Of a stretch of 54,940 bases of DNA, positions 15,545 through 24,109 are shown piece after piece. Below the pieces are notes generated by a model. That model made no database searches. It was not told the origin of the DNA and worked only from the letters and a program-made list of their open reading frames with translations. The translations under genes were made by a program, and so were the position numbers. Origin of the DNA: Deltaproteobacteria bacterium (lineage in GTDB: Bacteria > Desulfobacterota > DSM-4660 > Desulfatiglandales > HGW-15); contig JAFGDF010000241.1 of the NCBI GenBank assembly GCA_016932235.1, forward strand, positions 1 to 54,940. The letters run 5' to 3'. Numbering within the stretch: position 1 is the first letter of the stretch; every line of letters begins with the position of its first letter.

Positions 15545-16069
15545 GGCCCAAAATCCACCATCAAATTTTTACACAAGCGACGCGAGCAAGGGATTTTGGC
15601 ATATTCCTGGCCACCATCAAGGTGTCAGATGCTAGGCGGGCCGCCGGGCGCAAAAAAAGCCCGGATTGAACGAGAATGAAACTTCATTTCTTATTCACAA
15701 TGGACCTTAAGGCCGTTATTGAATGTGGATTCCGCGATCCCTGGACCAGACCGTAATAAAGGGAAGTTTGGTTAAAAACTTTGCTCAGCATACAATCGTA
15801 TGATTGCTATTTGCCTCTTTAGGTTGCGCCAGACCGGAGGGCAAGGACGAGCGATCGCTTGCCCGCCTCGGGCGGGGAGACAATCCGCCAAAGGCGGATA
15901 AACACCGCGGAACCTGCCCCTGCGAAGGCAGGGGTGACATTTTGATGGTGGATCAGGAAAGGCTATCCTGATTTGACTTACGATGTTATAATACTGGACA
16001 GGAGATTTCTTTTACGGGCAGTTATTATATAATTTTTAATCACGGATTTATAGAAACGGCATATTTTTG
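15545..16069. other. Intergenic region with short palindromes, no gene
   Basis: No gene recognised. ATCCACCATCAAA (15553-15565) recurs inverted at 15941-15953 and brackets a 401-bp stretch. The run of hairpins at 15839-15934 lies inside it. The segment may be a decayed repetitive element. Confidence 0.5.
15839..15934. repeat. Cluster of four consecutive short palindromes
   Basis: Within 96 bp are GGGCAAG/CTTGCCC (15839/15864), CCCGCC/GGCGGG (15862/15876), ATCCGCC/GGCGGAT (15883/15899) and CCCCTGC/GCAGGGG (15917/15934). Each is a self-contained hairpin, as in REP-like intergenic mosaics. Confidence 0.75.
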
Positions 16070-16486
16070 ATGAAAGAAGACAGATTCTTCACTGACCATT
16101 TTTTGTCCGGGTCCGCTATTATTATTCTCTGGTTTTTTTCTATTTTAGCAGTATCTTATCTGTCTATTATACCTAAAGTTGAGACGCCTATTGATTTTGA
16201 TAATTCTGACAAGGTATACCATGCCCTGGCCTATTTATGGCTTTCTTTCCTGCCTTATGTCGGATTTATGAACAAAAAGAGAGCTCTTTTGAGTGCCCTT
16301 CTGATGATAGTACTGGGCATGGGACTGGAATTTTGCCAAATTTTCATTCCTGAACGTGAAGCCAGTATACCCGATATAATAGCGAATAGCATTGGTGTAA
16401 TCATCGGGATAGTATCCGGTAATGCATTGAGGCGGTTTTATCATGGGGCGTTAAGAGCCCCGTGGGTGTTAAAGTCAAAGGGATAA
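16070..16486 (+). CDS. VanZ-family membrane protein
   Basis: This 138-residue protein has four hydrophobic helices. It carries the VanZ hallmarks: SDKVYHALAYLWLSFL (about 45-60) and the segment with GLEFCQIFIPEREASIPDIIANSIG (about 85-110). VanZ-like proteins are of uncertain biochemical role; the founding member gives low-level teicoplanin resistance. It lies 4 bp upstream of an LRAT-like gene and the two are presumably co-translated. Confidence 0.85.
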   Translation: MKEDRFFTDHFLSGSAIIILWFFSILAVSYLSIIPKVETPIDFDNSDKVYHALAYLWLSFLPYVGFMNKKRALLSALLMIVLGMGLEFCQIFIPEREASIPDIIANSIGVIIGIVSGNALRRFYHGALRAPWVLKSKG

Positions 16487-16490
16487 ACCA

Positions 16491-16925
16491 ATGATATTGA
16501 CCGAGAGAGACTTAGATCCCGGGGATCATATCTATGTAAAACGAAAGACCTTGTTCTATTCTCATCATGGAATTTACGCAGGAGAAGGGGAGGTTATTCA
16601 TTATCAAGGAACAGAAAAGGAGAAAAAAGATCCGGTAGTCAGAAAGACGGGCATGGATGAATTTTTGAACGGCGGAAGGCTGAAAAGGCGTGATTATAAA
16701 AGGCGCTTGCCACCTTTCGAGACTCTGAAGATTGCCCATGAGCATCTGTCCGACAAAGGATATTCTCTCGCATTCAATAATTGTGAACATTTTGCCACCT
16801 ACTGTGCCACCGGAAAGAAGAAGAGTAGACAGATACAGAGAGTCGTCGGGAGTATCGCCGGGATAACCCTTGCCGTCACCACTGCGCTTATCAGGAGAAA
16901 AAAAAGCAGAAAGAAAATTCATTGA
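16491..16925 (+). CDS. LRAT-like (NlpC/P60 superfamily) acyltransferase/hydrolase-type protein
   Basis: This 144-residue protein has an H-H-C catalytic arrangement typical of lecithin:retinol acyltransferase-like proteins. These are GDHIYV, HHGIYAGEGEVIHY (His26 and His37) and FNNCEHFATYC (Cys98). A C-terminal hydrophobic stretch with basic flanks (about residues 118-144) could anchor it in the membrane. Related proteins use the Cys as nucleophile on acyl chains of phospholipids. It follows the VanZ gene by 4 bp. Fold assignment is good, substrate unknown. Confidence 0.8.
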   Translation: MILTERDLDPGDHIYVKRKTLFYSHHGIYAGEGEVIHYQGTEKEKKDPVVRKTGMDEFLNGGRLKRRDYKRRLPPFETLKIAHEHLSDKGYSLAFNNCEHFATYCATGKKKSRQIQRVVGSIAGITLAVTTALIRRKKSRKKIH

Positions 16926-17041
16926 AAAGATCCCAGGTGAGTTTGAAGATAATTAAGCTTATTTTATTTAAAATCACCAATATATTCACAAAAAGTCGGA
17001 AAAACGTTTTTCTGTTATTAAGCCTAAGGAGGTAAACGACA

Positions 17042-18436
17042 ATGAACGATAATGCTGCTATCGCAGCCATAGAGGCGTTATCCAATAATGTTATCGAAAC
17101 GCGTTTTGAGGATATCGACGGCAAGACGGTTGATATGACAAAGCGCAGGATTATGGATGTGCTTGGCTGTTCGATCGGAGGGGCCTGTGCCGCGGGTAAT
17201 AACGAACTGATAAAACTCGTAAAGGACTGGGGCGGTAAGGAAGAGGCATCAATCATTGTACATGGTGGTAAGGTTCCAGCTCACAATGCGGCTATGCTTA
17301 ACAGTATCATGGCCCGATCTTTTGATTTTGAGGCGTTGGCGCCAATGGTCGACGGCAGGGAACATGCCGCCCACATCAGCGGTACTACCGTAATGACGGC
17401 TATCACTCTCGGTGAGATGATGGAAATTGACGGAAAAGAGCTGATCAGCGCTTTGGTGGCTGGAGAAAACGTTGCGATAAGGGTACTTGTAGCCGGCAGC
17501 TTCTCGTTTTCCGAAGGCTGGTGCGACACGGGGACGATTAATATGATCGGCGCTACCGCCATTGCCGGGCGCCTTCTTGGATTGAACAACAGACAGATGA
17601 GGCATGCCTTTGGAATCGTCCTGAGCCAATTGGCTGGAAGTCTTCAGAATGTTTGGGACAGCACTACAGCCTTTAAATTACCCCAGGGGCTATCGGCCAG
17701 GAACGGGATATTTTCAGCGCAGCTGGCAAAGGCCGGCTGGACCGGGCCTGATGATATGTTGCTCGGCAGATTCGGCTATTATCATCTCTACACCGAAGGC
17801 TGTGAAAATCCTGAGATACTAACCAGGGATCTGGGCGAGGTATATTTTACCGAAGGAGTCTTTAAACCATATCCCTGCTGCCGCGCCAACCATGCAGCAA
17901 TAGACTGTGCTCTGGCAATCCTAGAAAAAAATGATGTCAGGGCTGATGATATTCAGGAAGTCGCACTCTATTTGAGCAAGCTGGCCAGGGACATCTTTAT
18001 CGCCCAGCCCTTTCGTATAGGCGAATTTCCTCACGGGAACGCTGCGTTTAATTGTCAATACACCTTGGCCAGCACCCTGCTCAGGGGAAAGGTAATGCCC
18101 GAACATTTTTCTGAGGAAGCCATACGTGATCCAAAAATTAAAAGTTTAACGGAAAGAATAAGGATAGAGGAACTCCCCCCGGGCGCTCCGTTCCTGAGCG
18201 CGAGAGTTGAGGTTAAAATGAAGGATGGCAGAAAATTCTCAGAATACACGGATACGCCATGGGGCGATCAGTTATATAACATAATGTCAGACGAAGAGAT
18301 TAAGGAAAAATTTTGGGCCAATGTCAACTTTTGTGGAAAGATCTCCAGAGATAACGCCGCTGAGGTGCTGGAGCTTATTGATAACATAGAGGAACTTGAC
18401 AGCGTAAAACAGATGGTTGATCTGGTTGTACATTAA
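17042..18436 (+). CDS. MmgE/PrpD-family protein
   Basis: This 464-residue soluble protein of the 2-methylcitrate dehydratase/immune-responsive-gene-1 family has an N-terminal all-helical domain with RRIMDVLGCSIGGACAAGN (about 37-55). Central segments follow with KLPQGLSARNG and the PYPCCRANHAAIDC region near residue 278-291, which corresponds to the conserved KPYP-C motif. AGGAGGT lies just upstream of the ATG. Members dehydrate or decarboxylate hydroxy-tricarboxylic acids. Without prpB/C neighbours I give only the family. Confidence 0.9.
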   Translation: MNDNAAIAAIEALSNNVIETRFEDIDGKTVDMTKRRIMDVLGCSIGGACAAGNNELIKLVKDWGGKEEASIIVHGGKVPAHNAAMLNSIMARSFDFEALAPMVDGREHAAHISGTTVMTAITLGEMMEIDGKELISALVAGENVAIRVLVAGSFSFSEGWCDTGTINMIGATAIAGRLLGLNNRQMRHAFGIVLSQLAGSLQNVWDSTTAFKLPQGLSARNGIFSAQLAKAGWTGPDDMLLGRFGYYHLYTEGCENPEILTRDLGEVYFTEGVFKPYPCCRANHAAIDCALAILEKNDVRADDIQEVALYLSKLARDIFIAQPFRIGEFPHGNAAFNCQYTLASTLLRGKVMPEHFSEEAIRDPKIKSLTERIRIEELPPGAPFLSARVEVKMKDGRKFSEYTDTPWGDQLYNIMSDEEIKEKFWANVNFCGKISRDNAAEVLELIDNIEELDSVKQMVDLVVH

Positions 18437-18484
18437 TATTCCAGTATCACAATCGATGCTATCCTGTCAATTATTCCACCAATT

Positions 18485-18519
18485 GGGACAATCCGTTAAT
18501 ATTTATTATTAACGGTCCC
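18485..18519. terminator. Hairpin between the MmgE/PrpD gene and yoeB
   Basis: GGGAC and CCGTTAATA (18493-18501) pair with TATTAACGG (18507-18515) and GTCCC around a TTTAT loop. It lies between convergent genes, so it may terminate one or both. No long T-run follows. Confidence 0.5.
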
Positions 18520-18577
18520 CCATTATAGTATTTTTCATGTCAAGTTATTTTATTATTTATGGATTGTCCGTAATTAT

Positions 18578-18838
18578 TTATTCGTAATGAGTCCACATCC
18601 TGATGATTTTAATAATTTTTTCGTCATCAAGTATCTGATAAACCATCCGGTGTTGTATGTTTATTCGCCTGGAAAAAGCCCCGGACAAATCGCCTAATAG
18701 TTTTTCGAATGGTGGGGGTATCACATAAGGATTTTCACGCAGGATTTCAATTAGTTGTTCAGCTTTCAGACGCAGACCGGCACCGGTGAGCTTTTTGGCG
18801 TCTTTTTGAGCCTGTTTAGTAAAAACGATTTGCAACAT
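18578..18838 (-). CDS. yoeB: YoeB/Txe-family toxin (ribosome-dependent mRNA interferase)
   Basis: This 86-residue RelE-fold toxin has the family features VFTKQAQKDAKKL near the start, a central PFEKLLGDLSGAFSRRINIQHRMVYQI, and the diagnostic C-terminus IIRMWTHYE. YoeB cleaves mRNA at the ribosomal A site. Its ATG overlaps the antitoxin stop codon (TAATG), so the pair is translationally coupled. The gene is intact. Confidence 0.92.
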   Translation of the reverse strand: MLQIVFTKQAQKDAKKLTGAGLRLKAEQLIEILRENPYVIPPPFEKLLGDLSGAFSRRINIQHRMVYQILDDEKIIKIIRMWTHYE

Positions 18839-19080
18839 TACCAGGCAAGTTCCTGGGTGCATTCCTCGACCGGAGTGGCTAAACCTTCCCGAATTGATTC
18901 CCTCATACCAGGTATATTTAAAAGATAGAGCGTTTCTTGGATGGCACGCCAGTCATCCTCAGCGATAAGCACTGCATTACCGCGTTTCCCCTGAATGATA
19001 ATCGGTTCGTGGGAAGAAGCCGCTTTGTCAATAAGCCTGTAAAGCTTTGATCTGGCTTCAGTGGCATTTAATGTCGGCAT
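18838..19080 (-). CDS. yefM: YefM/Phd-family antitoxin
   Basis: This 80-residue antitoxin begins PTLNATEARSKLYRLID, the Phd/YefM DNA-binding fold. PIIIQGKRGNAVLIAEDDW follows, and an acidic tail would wrap the toxin. It neutralises YoeB and autorepresses the operon. The upstream region has two GTAC cores 12 bp apart that overlap the promoter, as in characterised YefM operators. Confidence 0.92.
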   Translation of the reverse strand: MPTLNATEARSKLYRLIDKAASSHEPIIIQGKRGNAVLIAEDDWRAIQETLYLLNIPGMRESIREGLATPVEECTQELAW

Positions 19081-19114
19081 GATTTATTCCTAATAGAATC
19101 AGATATTCTTTTTT

Positions 19115-19143
19115 AAAGTACGACATTACGTACGCTTTGTCAA
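19115..19143 (-). promoter_or_regulatory. yefM-yoeB promoter with paired GTAC operator cores
   Basis: On the minus strand TTGACA (19143-19138) and TACTTT (19120-19115) are 17 bp apart. GTAC cores at 19118-19121 and 19130-19133 are spaced 12 bp centre to centre, matching the known spacing of the two YefM-YoeB operator palindromes. They overlap the -10 box and the spacer. Confidence 0.65.
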
Positions 19144-19468
19144 GTGCAAAATCGGGACGCCCCATAACATGTTCACCCGGTTCACTCGGATGGTGTTTGG
19201 ATCCTTCTGTAATCGCGGGCCTGGAGTATGAGGAGTTTACTAGCCGTGTGGCACCCGGAGCCAGGGGTGGAATAGCGCAACAAGAGAGATTGAGGGCGGT
19301 TTGGGAGAATGCTCTTGATTCCATTGGCTGTGCAGTTGGTGAGTCTCTTGATGTGGAAGCAAAGCTGATGGTGGAAGGTTTGGGATATATCGAGAAGCCA
19401 TTGGATATGTTGAAAAGAAGATAGAGGAAATATGCCTGGAAATTCCTGAATACCACTACATATCATCC
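19144..19468 (+). other. Region with an open frame of doubtful status
   Basis: A frame from a TTG at 19137 runs open to 19424 (95 codons) and encodes a segment such as RLRAVWENALDSIGC with no family I recognise. It starts inside the yefM promoter, has no Shine-Dalgarno sequence, and ends just before a repeat and an integrase fragment. It could be the tail of a decayed gene. Nothing else is seen here. Confidence 0.25.
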
Positions 19469-19545
19469 GGGACGTCCATAAGAAACTAAATAATTAGGAA
19501 ATCTCATAATATCTATGGAGTTATTTAGTTTCTTATGGACGTCCC
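19469..19545. repeat. 77-bp element with 25-bp perfect inverted repeats
   Basis: 19469-19493 and 19521-19545 are exact inverted copies, outer end GGGACGTCCATAAG, with a 27-bp AT-rich centre. It directly precedes the integrase fragment. The outer GGGACGTCC ends suggest a small MITE- or REP-like insertion rather than a terminator. Confidence 0.8.
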
Positions 19546-19546
19546 G

Positions 19547-19678
19547 CTTCATACTGATATCAGGATAATTCAGTCATTGTTGGGTCATTCGGATATTTCC
19601 ACAACGATGATTTACACGCATGTCTTCCAGCAGGGAGGCCAAGGAGTGCTTAGCCCCCTTGATGACCTGGAAATCTAG
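19547..19678 (+). pseudogene. Integron-type tyrosine recombinase (IntI-like), C-terminal fragment
   Basis: These 43 codons encode [17 protein letters not shown], then TMIYTHVF, and end with the [15 protein letters not shown] tail. That tail after the catalytic Tyr (IYTHV...GG.GV.SPLD.L) is typical of integron integrases. The LLGH His and the Tyr nucleophile remain, but the rest of the catalytic domain is gone. The hairpin element abuts its 5' end. It is clearly a relic, and the integron assignment rests on this tail. Confidence 0.75.
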
Positions 19679-19682
19679 TCAT

Positions 19683-20363
19683 TTACCCTAACTTGGACAG
19701 CAGATCTTCCGACACCTCTTTTACGCCTGGCCTGCCGTCCAGCTCCACTATTCTGGGAGTGTTGTTATTCCGCGCTGAAATATCCCTGAAATAATTCACC
19801 GCCGCCATGGTTCCTGTTTCGGTGTCATAATAGATATTGTGCCTCTTATCTATGGCGTCCTCGTCCTGGTCATCGGATCTTGTCTTCAGATCACCTCCGC
19901 AGACCCGGCATTTATCACCGTTCGGTTTTATGGCATCTATAAAGATATTATTCGGATGGTTGTTATCGTTCACGCATAATCTTCGACCCATAATCCTGTC
20001 TTTTGCGATCTGCCTTTCCAGGACCATCTCTATAACGATATCAAGAGCAATGTTTTCCTTCTTAAGGGCCTTGTCCAGCTCCTGAGCCTGTGTCAGGTTT
20101 CTCGGAAAACCGTCCAGCAGCCATCCTTGCTTACAGTCCTTTTCCTTCAGACGATCCAGGATCATGGGGATGGTAATGCTGTCAGGCACGAGTTCACCAC
20201 GATCAATATAGCCCTTGGCCTCCTTCCCGAGGTCAGTTCCCCTTGAAATGTTATCCCTGAAAATGACACCGGTTTCGATATGGGGAATTTTATATTTTTC
20301 CTTTACTATCGCGCCCTGTGTGCCTTTACCGCTTCCGTTGGGACCGAAAAAAAGAACATTCAT
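19683..20363 (-). CDS. adk: Adenylate kinase
   Basis: This 226-residue enzyme interconverts ATP, AMP and ADP. The P-loop GPNGSGKGT is at residues 8-16. The AMP-binding region includes GFPRN near residue 84-88. The LID region holds GRRLC and CRVCGGDL, so three of the four zinc-site positions are Cys; the second position after GRRLC is Asp. LID residues HNIYYDTETGT follow. It ends 4 bp from the convergent integrase relic and lies 27 bp downstream of the PGM-like gene. Confidence 0.92.
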   Translation of the reverse strand: MNVLFFGPNGSGKGTQGAIVKEKYKIPHIETGVIFRDNISRGTDLGKEAKGYIDRGELVPDSITIPMILDRLKEKDCKQGWLLDGFPRNLTQAQELDKALKKENIALDIVIEMVLERQIAKDRIMGRRLCVNDNNHPNNIFIDAIKPNGDKCRVCGGDLKTRSDDQDEDAIDKRHNIYYDTETGTMAAVNYFRDISARNNNTPRIVELDGRPGVKEVSEDLLSKLG

Positions 20364-20390
20364 CTGTTTGTCCTCCTTATTTATTAGTAT

Positions 20391-21599
20391 CTATCTGTTG
20401 CCGAGAAAAGTCCTTATGAATTCATCCCCTTTCAAGAGGCCGTAGCAGCCGGCCTTTACGCTTTCTTCATTATATACAGTCACCCTGTCAGGGAACAGTT
20501 TAGGATTGTGGATAAGAAACGGTACCGGTTCACGCACATGGGTCCTGAGTTCCAGTGGTGTCGGGTGATCTGGCAATACGGCTATTGCCACATCATCGTC
20601 TATTTTATGGAGATTATCGAGGACCCTTTTGATAAGCCTTTTATCGAAAAATTCTATAGTCTTTATCTTAAGATCGATGTCTGCGTCGTGACCGGCCTCG
20701 TCACTCGCTTCAACATGGAGATAGACGAAGTCGTACCTTTTCAAGGCTTCAATGCAAGCATCGGCTTTGCCTTCATAATTTGTGTCATATTTCCCGGTAA
20801 TACCATCCACCGGGATAATATCCATCCCCGCATATAATCCCAGCCCCCTTATAAGGTCCACCGCTGAAATTACAGCACCTTTTATTCCGAATCTGCCTGT
20901 CATAGTGTCCATTTCAGGTTTATAACCTGGAGACCATGGCCAGATTGAGTTGGCGGGATCTTTTCCTTCTTCCATCCTTTTCCTGTTAACCGGATGTTCT
21001 GCAAGGATCTTCCACGACCTTCTTATAAGGGAATCAAGGAGTTTCCCTATTCTCTCCCCATCTTGATTTGTTGACCGGGGCATCACTTTTTCAGCATCCG
21101 TACCAGGAACGTCATGAGGAGGCGTAAGCCTTACCCCGTTTGAACCCCCGTTGATAACCAGGAGATGCCTGTAATCAACTCCTGGATAAAAATGTATATC
21201 CTTGCTACCCAGTTTTTCGTTTATAAAGGTGATCAGCTCCCTGGCCTCAGCGCTGCTTATGTGCCCGGCGGAGTGGCTTTTGATTCTACCTTTATCAAGG
21301 GTTATAAGGTTGCATCTTAACGCAAGCTCCCCCGGTTGAATTTCCACTCCCATACTGGCTGCTTCGAGGACACCTCTCCCCTGATAGCATTTATGCTGGT
21401 CATAACCGAGAATACCCATGTTCGCCACGGAGCTGCCTGGCGGCAAATCTTCAGGGACAGTAATAAGCTGCCCGCACCTCCCATTTCTCGCGAGCCCATC
21501 AATTGAAGGTTTATGAGCGATCATCAAGGGGGTCAGATTTCCCCTTTCTTTAAGGGGCCAGTCCGCCATCCCGTCTCCAAGGAAAATTACATATTTCAT
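20391..21599 (-). CDS. Cofactor-independent phosphoglycerate mutase-like protein, probable homoserine kinase
   Basis: This 402-residue member of the alkaline phosphatase superfamily is of archaeal ApgM type. Metal and catalytic motifs are GDGMADWP (8-15), GSSVANMGILGYD (55-67), HVEASDEAGHDADIDLK near residue 294-310 and PDHPTP near 345-350. Its ATG overlaps the homoserine dehydrogenase stop codon (ATGA), which indicates tight coupling. A subfamily of these proteins next to threonine genes is proposed to be a homoserine kinase (TIGR02535). With hom upstream and no thrB in view, that role is more likely than glycolytic mutase activity. This is an inference. Confidence 0.85.
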   Translation of the reverse strand: MKYVIFLGDGMADWPLKERGNLTPLMIAHKPSIDGLARNGRCGQLITVPEDLPPGSSVANMGILGYDQHKCYQGRGVLEAASMGVEIQPGELALRCNLITLDKGRIKSHSAGHISSAEARELITFINEKLGSKDIHFYPGVDYRHLLVINGGSNGVRLTPPHDVPGTDAEKVMPRSTNQDGERIGKLLDSLIRRSWKILAEHPVNRKRMEEGKDPANSIWPWSPGYKPEMDTMTGRFGIKGAVISAVDLIRGLGLYAGMDIIPVDGITGKYDTNYEGKADACIEALKRYDFVYLHVEASDEAGHDADIDLKIKTIEFFDKRLIKRVLDNLHKIDDDVAIAVLPDHPTPLELRTHVREPVPFLIHNPKLFPDRVTVYNEESVKAGCYGLLKGDEFIRTFLGNR

Positions 21600-22897
21600 T
21601 CTTCAACTCTTATCATGACAGTTTTATCTGTAAGAATATCGAGATCTTCCATCTCTGAAAGGGCTTTCATAACGTTTTTTTCCAATGCTTCGTGAGTGAG
21701 CATCACAATAGGCACTGACCTATTTATTTCTCTTCCCTTTTGGATTACCGAGGAGATGGATATATGGTGTTTACCGAGAATCCCGGATATTTTTGAAAGT
21801 ACACCGGGCTTATCTATGGCGGAGAAACGGAAATAGTAAGCAATCTTGAGATCCCTCATGGGTTGAATTTTGATTTGATTTCCATCCGACCCGGCATGAG
21901 CGAGGGGTGGGATCAAAACCTTAATATTCTTTTTTATCTGTCTCGCAATGGAAATGATATCTGAGACTACGGCGCTGCCTGTTGCTTTTCTGCCGGCGCC
22001 AAGACCGTAATAAAGATTAGGCCCCACGAAATCCCCTTCCAGGTACAGGGCATTATAGGCTTCATTCACATTAGCCATTATGTGTCCGATAGGAATCATG
22101 GCAGGGTGCACCCTTGCCTCAACCTTGCAATCCAGATTCCTGGCTACCGCGAGCAGTTTCAGGCAGTAACCGAATTCTCTCGCGAACTTTATATCCTCGG
22201 GCGTCAACCGGTTTATGCCTTCTCTGTATATCTGATCAAAGGGCACCGGTGATCCGAAGGCGAGAGAGACGAGTATGGCCAGTTTGTGGGCGGCATCGGT
22301 TCCGTCAACATCAAGGGTTGGAGGATCTTCCGCGTATCCGAGATCTATGGCCTCCTGGACGGCCTGGTTGTAAGGCAGTCCACCCTCCGTCATACGCGTG
22401 AGGATATAGTTGGATGTGCCATTCAGTATCCCCATCATGAAAAGGATTTTATTTGCGGAGAGCCCTTCACGAAGCGATCGCAGGACAGGTATCCCACCAC
22501 ATACACTGGCTTCAAACCCAAGGGTAACTCCATGATTATCAGCGGCCTCGTATAATTCCGTACCGTATTCTGCAAGAAGGGCCTTGTTGGCGGTAACGAC
22601 ATGCTTGCCGTTCCTGATCGCCCGAAGTATAAATTCCCTGGCCTTGGTTAGGCCGCCTATGAGCTCAACGACTATATCAATCTCAGGATCATCTATTATC
22701 TCGCTGGCGTCCGTGGTCAGGATCTCCGATTCAACATGAATACCCCTGTCCGAGTCTAGATCCAGATCGGCGATCTTTCTTAAAATTATGTCCGAGCCTA
22801 CCCGGTTGTTTATTAAGTCATGATTTTTCAAGAGTATTTCAACAGTGCCAGCCCCCACTGTTCCAAAACCGATAATGCCCACTTTGATCTTATCCAT
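21596..22897 (-). CDS. hom: Homoserine dehydrogenase
   Basis: This 433-residue enzyme reduces aspartate semialdehyde to homoserine for threonine and methionine. The NAD(P)-binding start is KVGIIGFGTVGAGTVEILL. VTANKALLAEYG (about 100-111) and FEASVCGGIPVLR near residue 129-141 follow. NGTSNYILTRM and the catalytic DVDGTDAAHKLAIL segment come next. A C-terminal ACT domain (about 352-433) begins YYFRFSAIDKPGVLSKISGIL and is probably the site of threonine feedback. It is translationally coupled to the PGM-like gene and follows the aminotransferase. Confidence 0.97.
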   Translation of the reverse strand: MDKIKVGIIGFGTVGAGTVEILLKNHDLINNRVGSDIILRKIADLDLDSDRGIHVESEILTTDASEIIDDPEIDIVVELIGGLTKAREFILRAIRNGKHVVTANKALLAEYGTELYEAADNHGVTLGFEASVCGGIPVLRSLREGLSANKILFMMGILNGTSNYILTRMTEGGLPYNQAVQEAIDLGYAEDPPTLDVDGTDAAHKLAILVSLAFGSPVPFDQIYREGINRLTPEDIKFAREFGYCLKLLAVARNLDCKVEARVHPAMIPIGHIMANVNEAYNALYLEGDFVGPNLYYGLGAGRKATGSAVVSDIISIARQIKKNIKVLIPPLAHAGSDGNQIKIQPMRDLKIAYYFRFSAIDKPGVLSKISGILGKHHISISSVIQKGREINRSVPIVMLTHEALEKNVMKALSEMEDLDILTDKTVMIRVEE

Positions 22898-22942
22898 TGT
22901 TCACCCTTATAATCGAACAATCTATTAACAGAAATTGAAGGA

Positions 22943-24109
22943 CTACAGAACCGTCTTTATACCCCTTATGGCCTGGGCGGTGCGGTGAGGATTTTCTACG
23001 AGCGCGAATCTTACATAATTATCCCCGTATTCTCCAAACCCCATTCCGGGCGCAACGGCAACCTTCGCCTCCTTGATAAGCATCTTGGAGAAATTTACCG
23101 AACCCATTTCCTTGAATTGATCAGGAATCTTCGCCCATACAAACATTGTTCCCTTTGGCCTTTCAATCTCCCATCCAATCCTGTTCAGACCGTCAACGAG
23201 GGCATCTCTCCTCTCCCTGTATATCTCAACGATTTCCTTAACGCAGTCATCTGGGCCGTTAAGAGCGATGATCGAGGCAATCTGGATCGGTTGAAACATC
23301 CCGTAGTCGAGATAACTCTTAATCCTCGCCAGTGCCGCAACTAGTTTTTCATTCCCGACGCAGAACCCGACCCGCCATCCAGGCATGGAATAGCTTTTTG
23401 AGAGGCTGAAAAATTCCACCCCTATCTCTTTCGCTCCGGGTATCTCGAGAAAACTTGGAGGCTCAAAACCGTCGAAGACGAGATCAGCATAGGCAAAGTC
23501 GTGTATGACCAGGATATTGTGGTCGCGACAGAATGCGACGATCTTTTCAAAAAATTCCCTATCCACCACCGAGGTTGTCGGATTGTGGGGATAGGAAATG
23601 ATGAGCATTTTAGGATTGGGCCATGTCTGTTTGGTCGCAGTCAAGAGATCTTCAAAGAAGTCCCTGTCAGGCCCAATCGGTATGCTGCGCAGGTCTCCTC
23701 CAGCGATAATCACGGAATAGGGGTGAATTGGATAAGTGGGGTTAGGCGCGAAAACGACATCACCGGGACTGATTGTTGCAAGGACCAGATGTGACAATCC
23801 CTCCTTTACACCAATAGTGGCAATTGCTTCCCTGTCCGGGTCAATGTCCACGTTAAAACGTCTTTTGTACCAGCCGGAGATAGCGAGTCTCAGTTTGGGG
23901 ATTCCTGCAGACGCCGAGTATCTATGGTTATGTTCCTTTTGGGTGGCCTCGATCAGTTTATCTACTATATGCTTCGGGGTCGGAATATCAGGATTTCCCA
24001 TCCCCAGATCAATAATGTCTTCACCCTTATGCCTCAATTCCATTTTCAGCTTGTTAACCTCCGCAAAGACATAGGGTGGCAAACGTGTCATTCTGATAAA
24101 ATTTTCCAT
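22943..24109 (-). CDS. Class I/II aminotransferase (AlaC/LL-diaminopimelate aminotransferase-like)
   Basis: This 388-residue PLP enzyme has [14 protein letters not shown] (about 32-45), [12 protein letters not shown], and ISYPHNPT near residue 172-179. The PLP lysine lies in [15 protein letters not shown] (about 231-245). GGGAGA precedes the ATG. Sequence style fits the AlaC-type alanine aminotransferase group, which often sits upstream of hom in this lineage. It probably heads the aminotransferase-hom-kinase-adk transcript. The exact amino donor is unknown. Confidence 0.9.
   Translation of the reverse strand: MENFIRMTRLPPYVFAEVNKLKMELRHKGEDIIDLGMGNPDIPTPKHIVDKLIEATQKEHNHRYSASAGIPKLRLAISGWYKRRFNVDIDPDREAIATIGVKEGLSHLVLATISPGDVVFAPNPTYPIHPYSVIIAGGDLRSIPIGPDRDFFEDLLTATKQTWPNPKMLIISYPHNPTTSVVDREFFEKIVAFCRDHNILVIHDFAYADLVFDGFEPPSFLEIPGAKEIGVEFFSLSKSYSMPGWRVGFCVGNEKLVAALARIKSYLDYGMFQPIQIASIIALNGPDDCVKEIVEIYRERRDALVDGLNRIGWEIERPKGTMFVWAKIPDQFKEMGSVNFSKMLIKEAKVAVAPGMGFGEYGDNYVRFALVENPHRTAQAIRGIKTVL

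Noticed and set aside
18440..18577. attC-like element downstream of yoeB
   Set aside because: The hairpin here has no RYYYAAC or GTTRRRY ends and no similarity to the elements at 5170 and 6629.
19137..19424. 95-codon frame as a real gene
   Set aside because: It would start with a TTG inside the yefM promoter, lacks a ribosome-binding site and matches no family; kept only as a low-confidence region note.
19469..19545. attC site next to the integrase fragment
   Set aside because: The arms are perfectly complementary over 25 bp and the ends read GGGACG/CGTCCC rather than RYYYAAC/GTTRRRY, so a MITE-like hairpin fits better.
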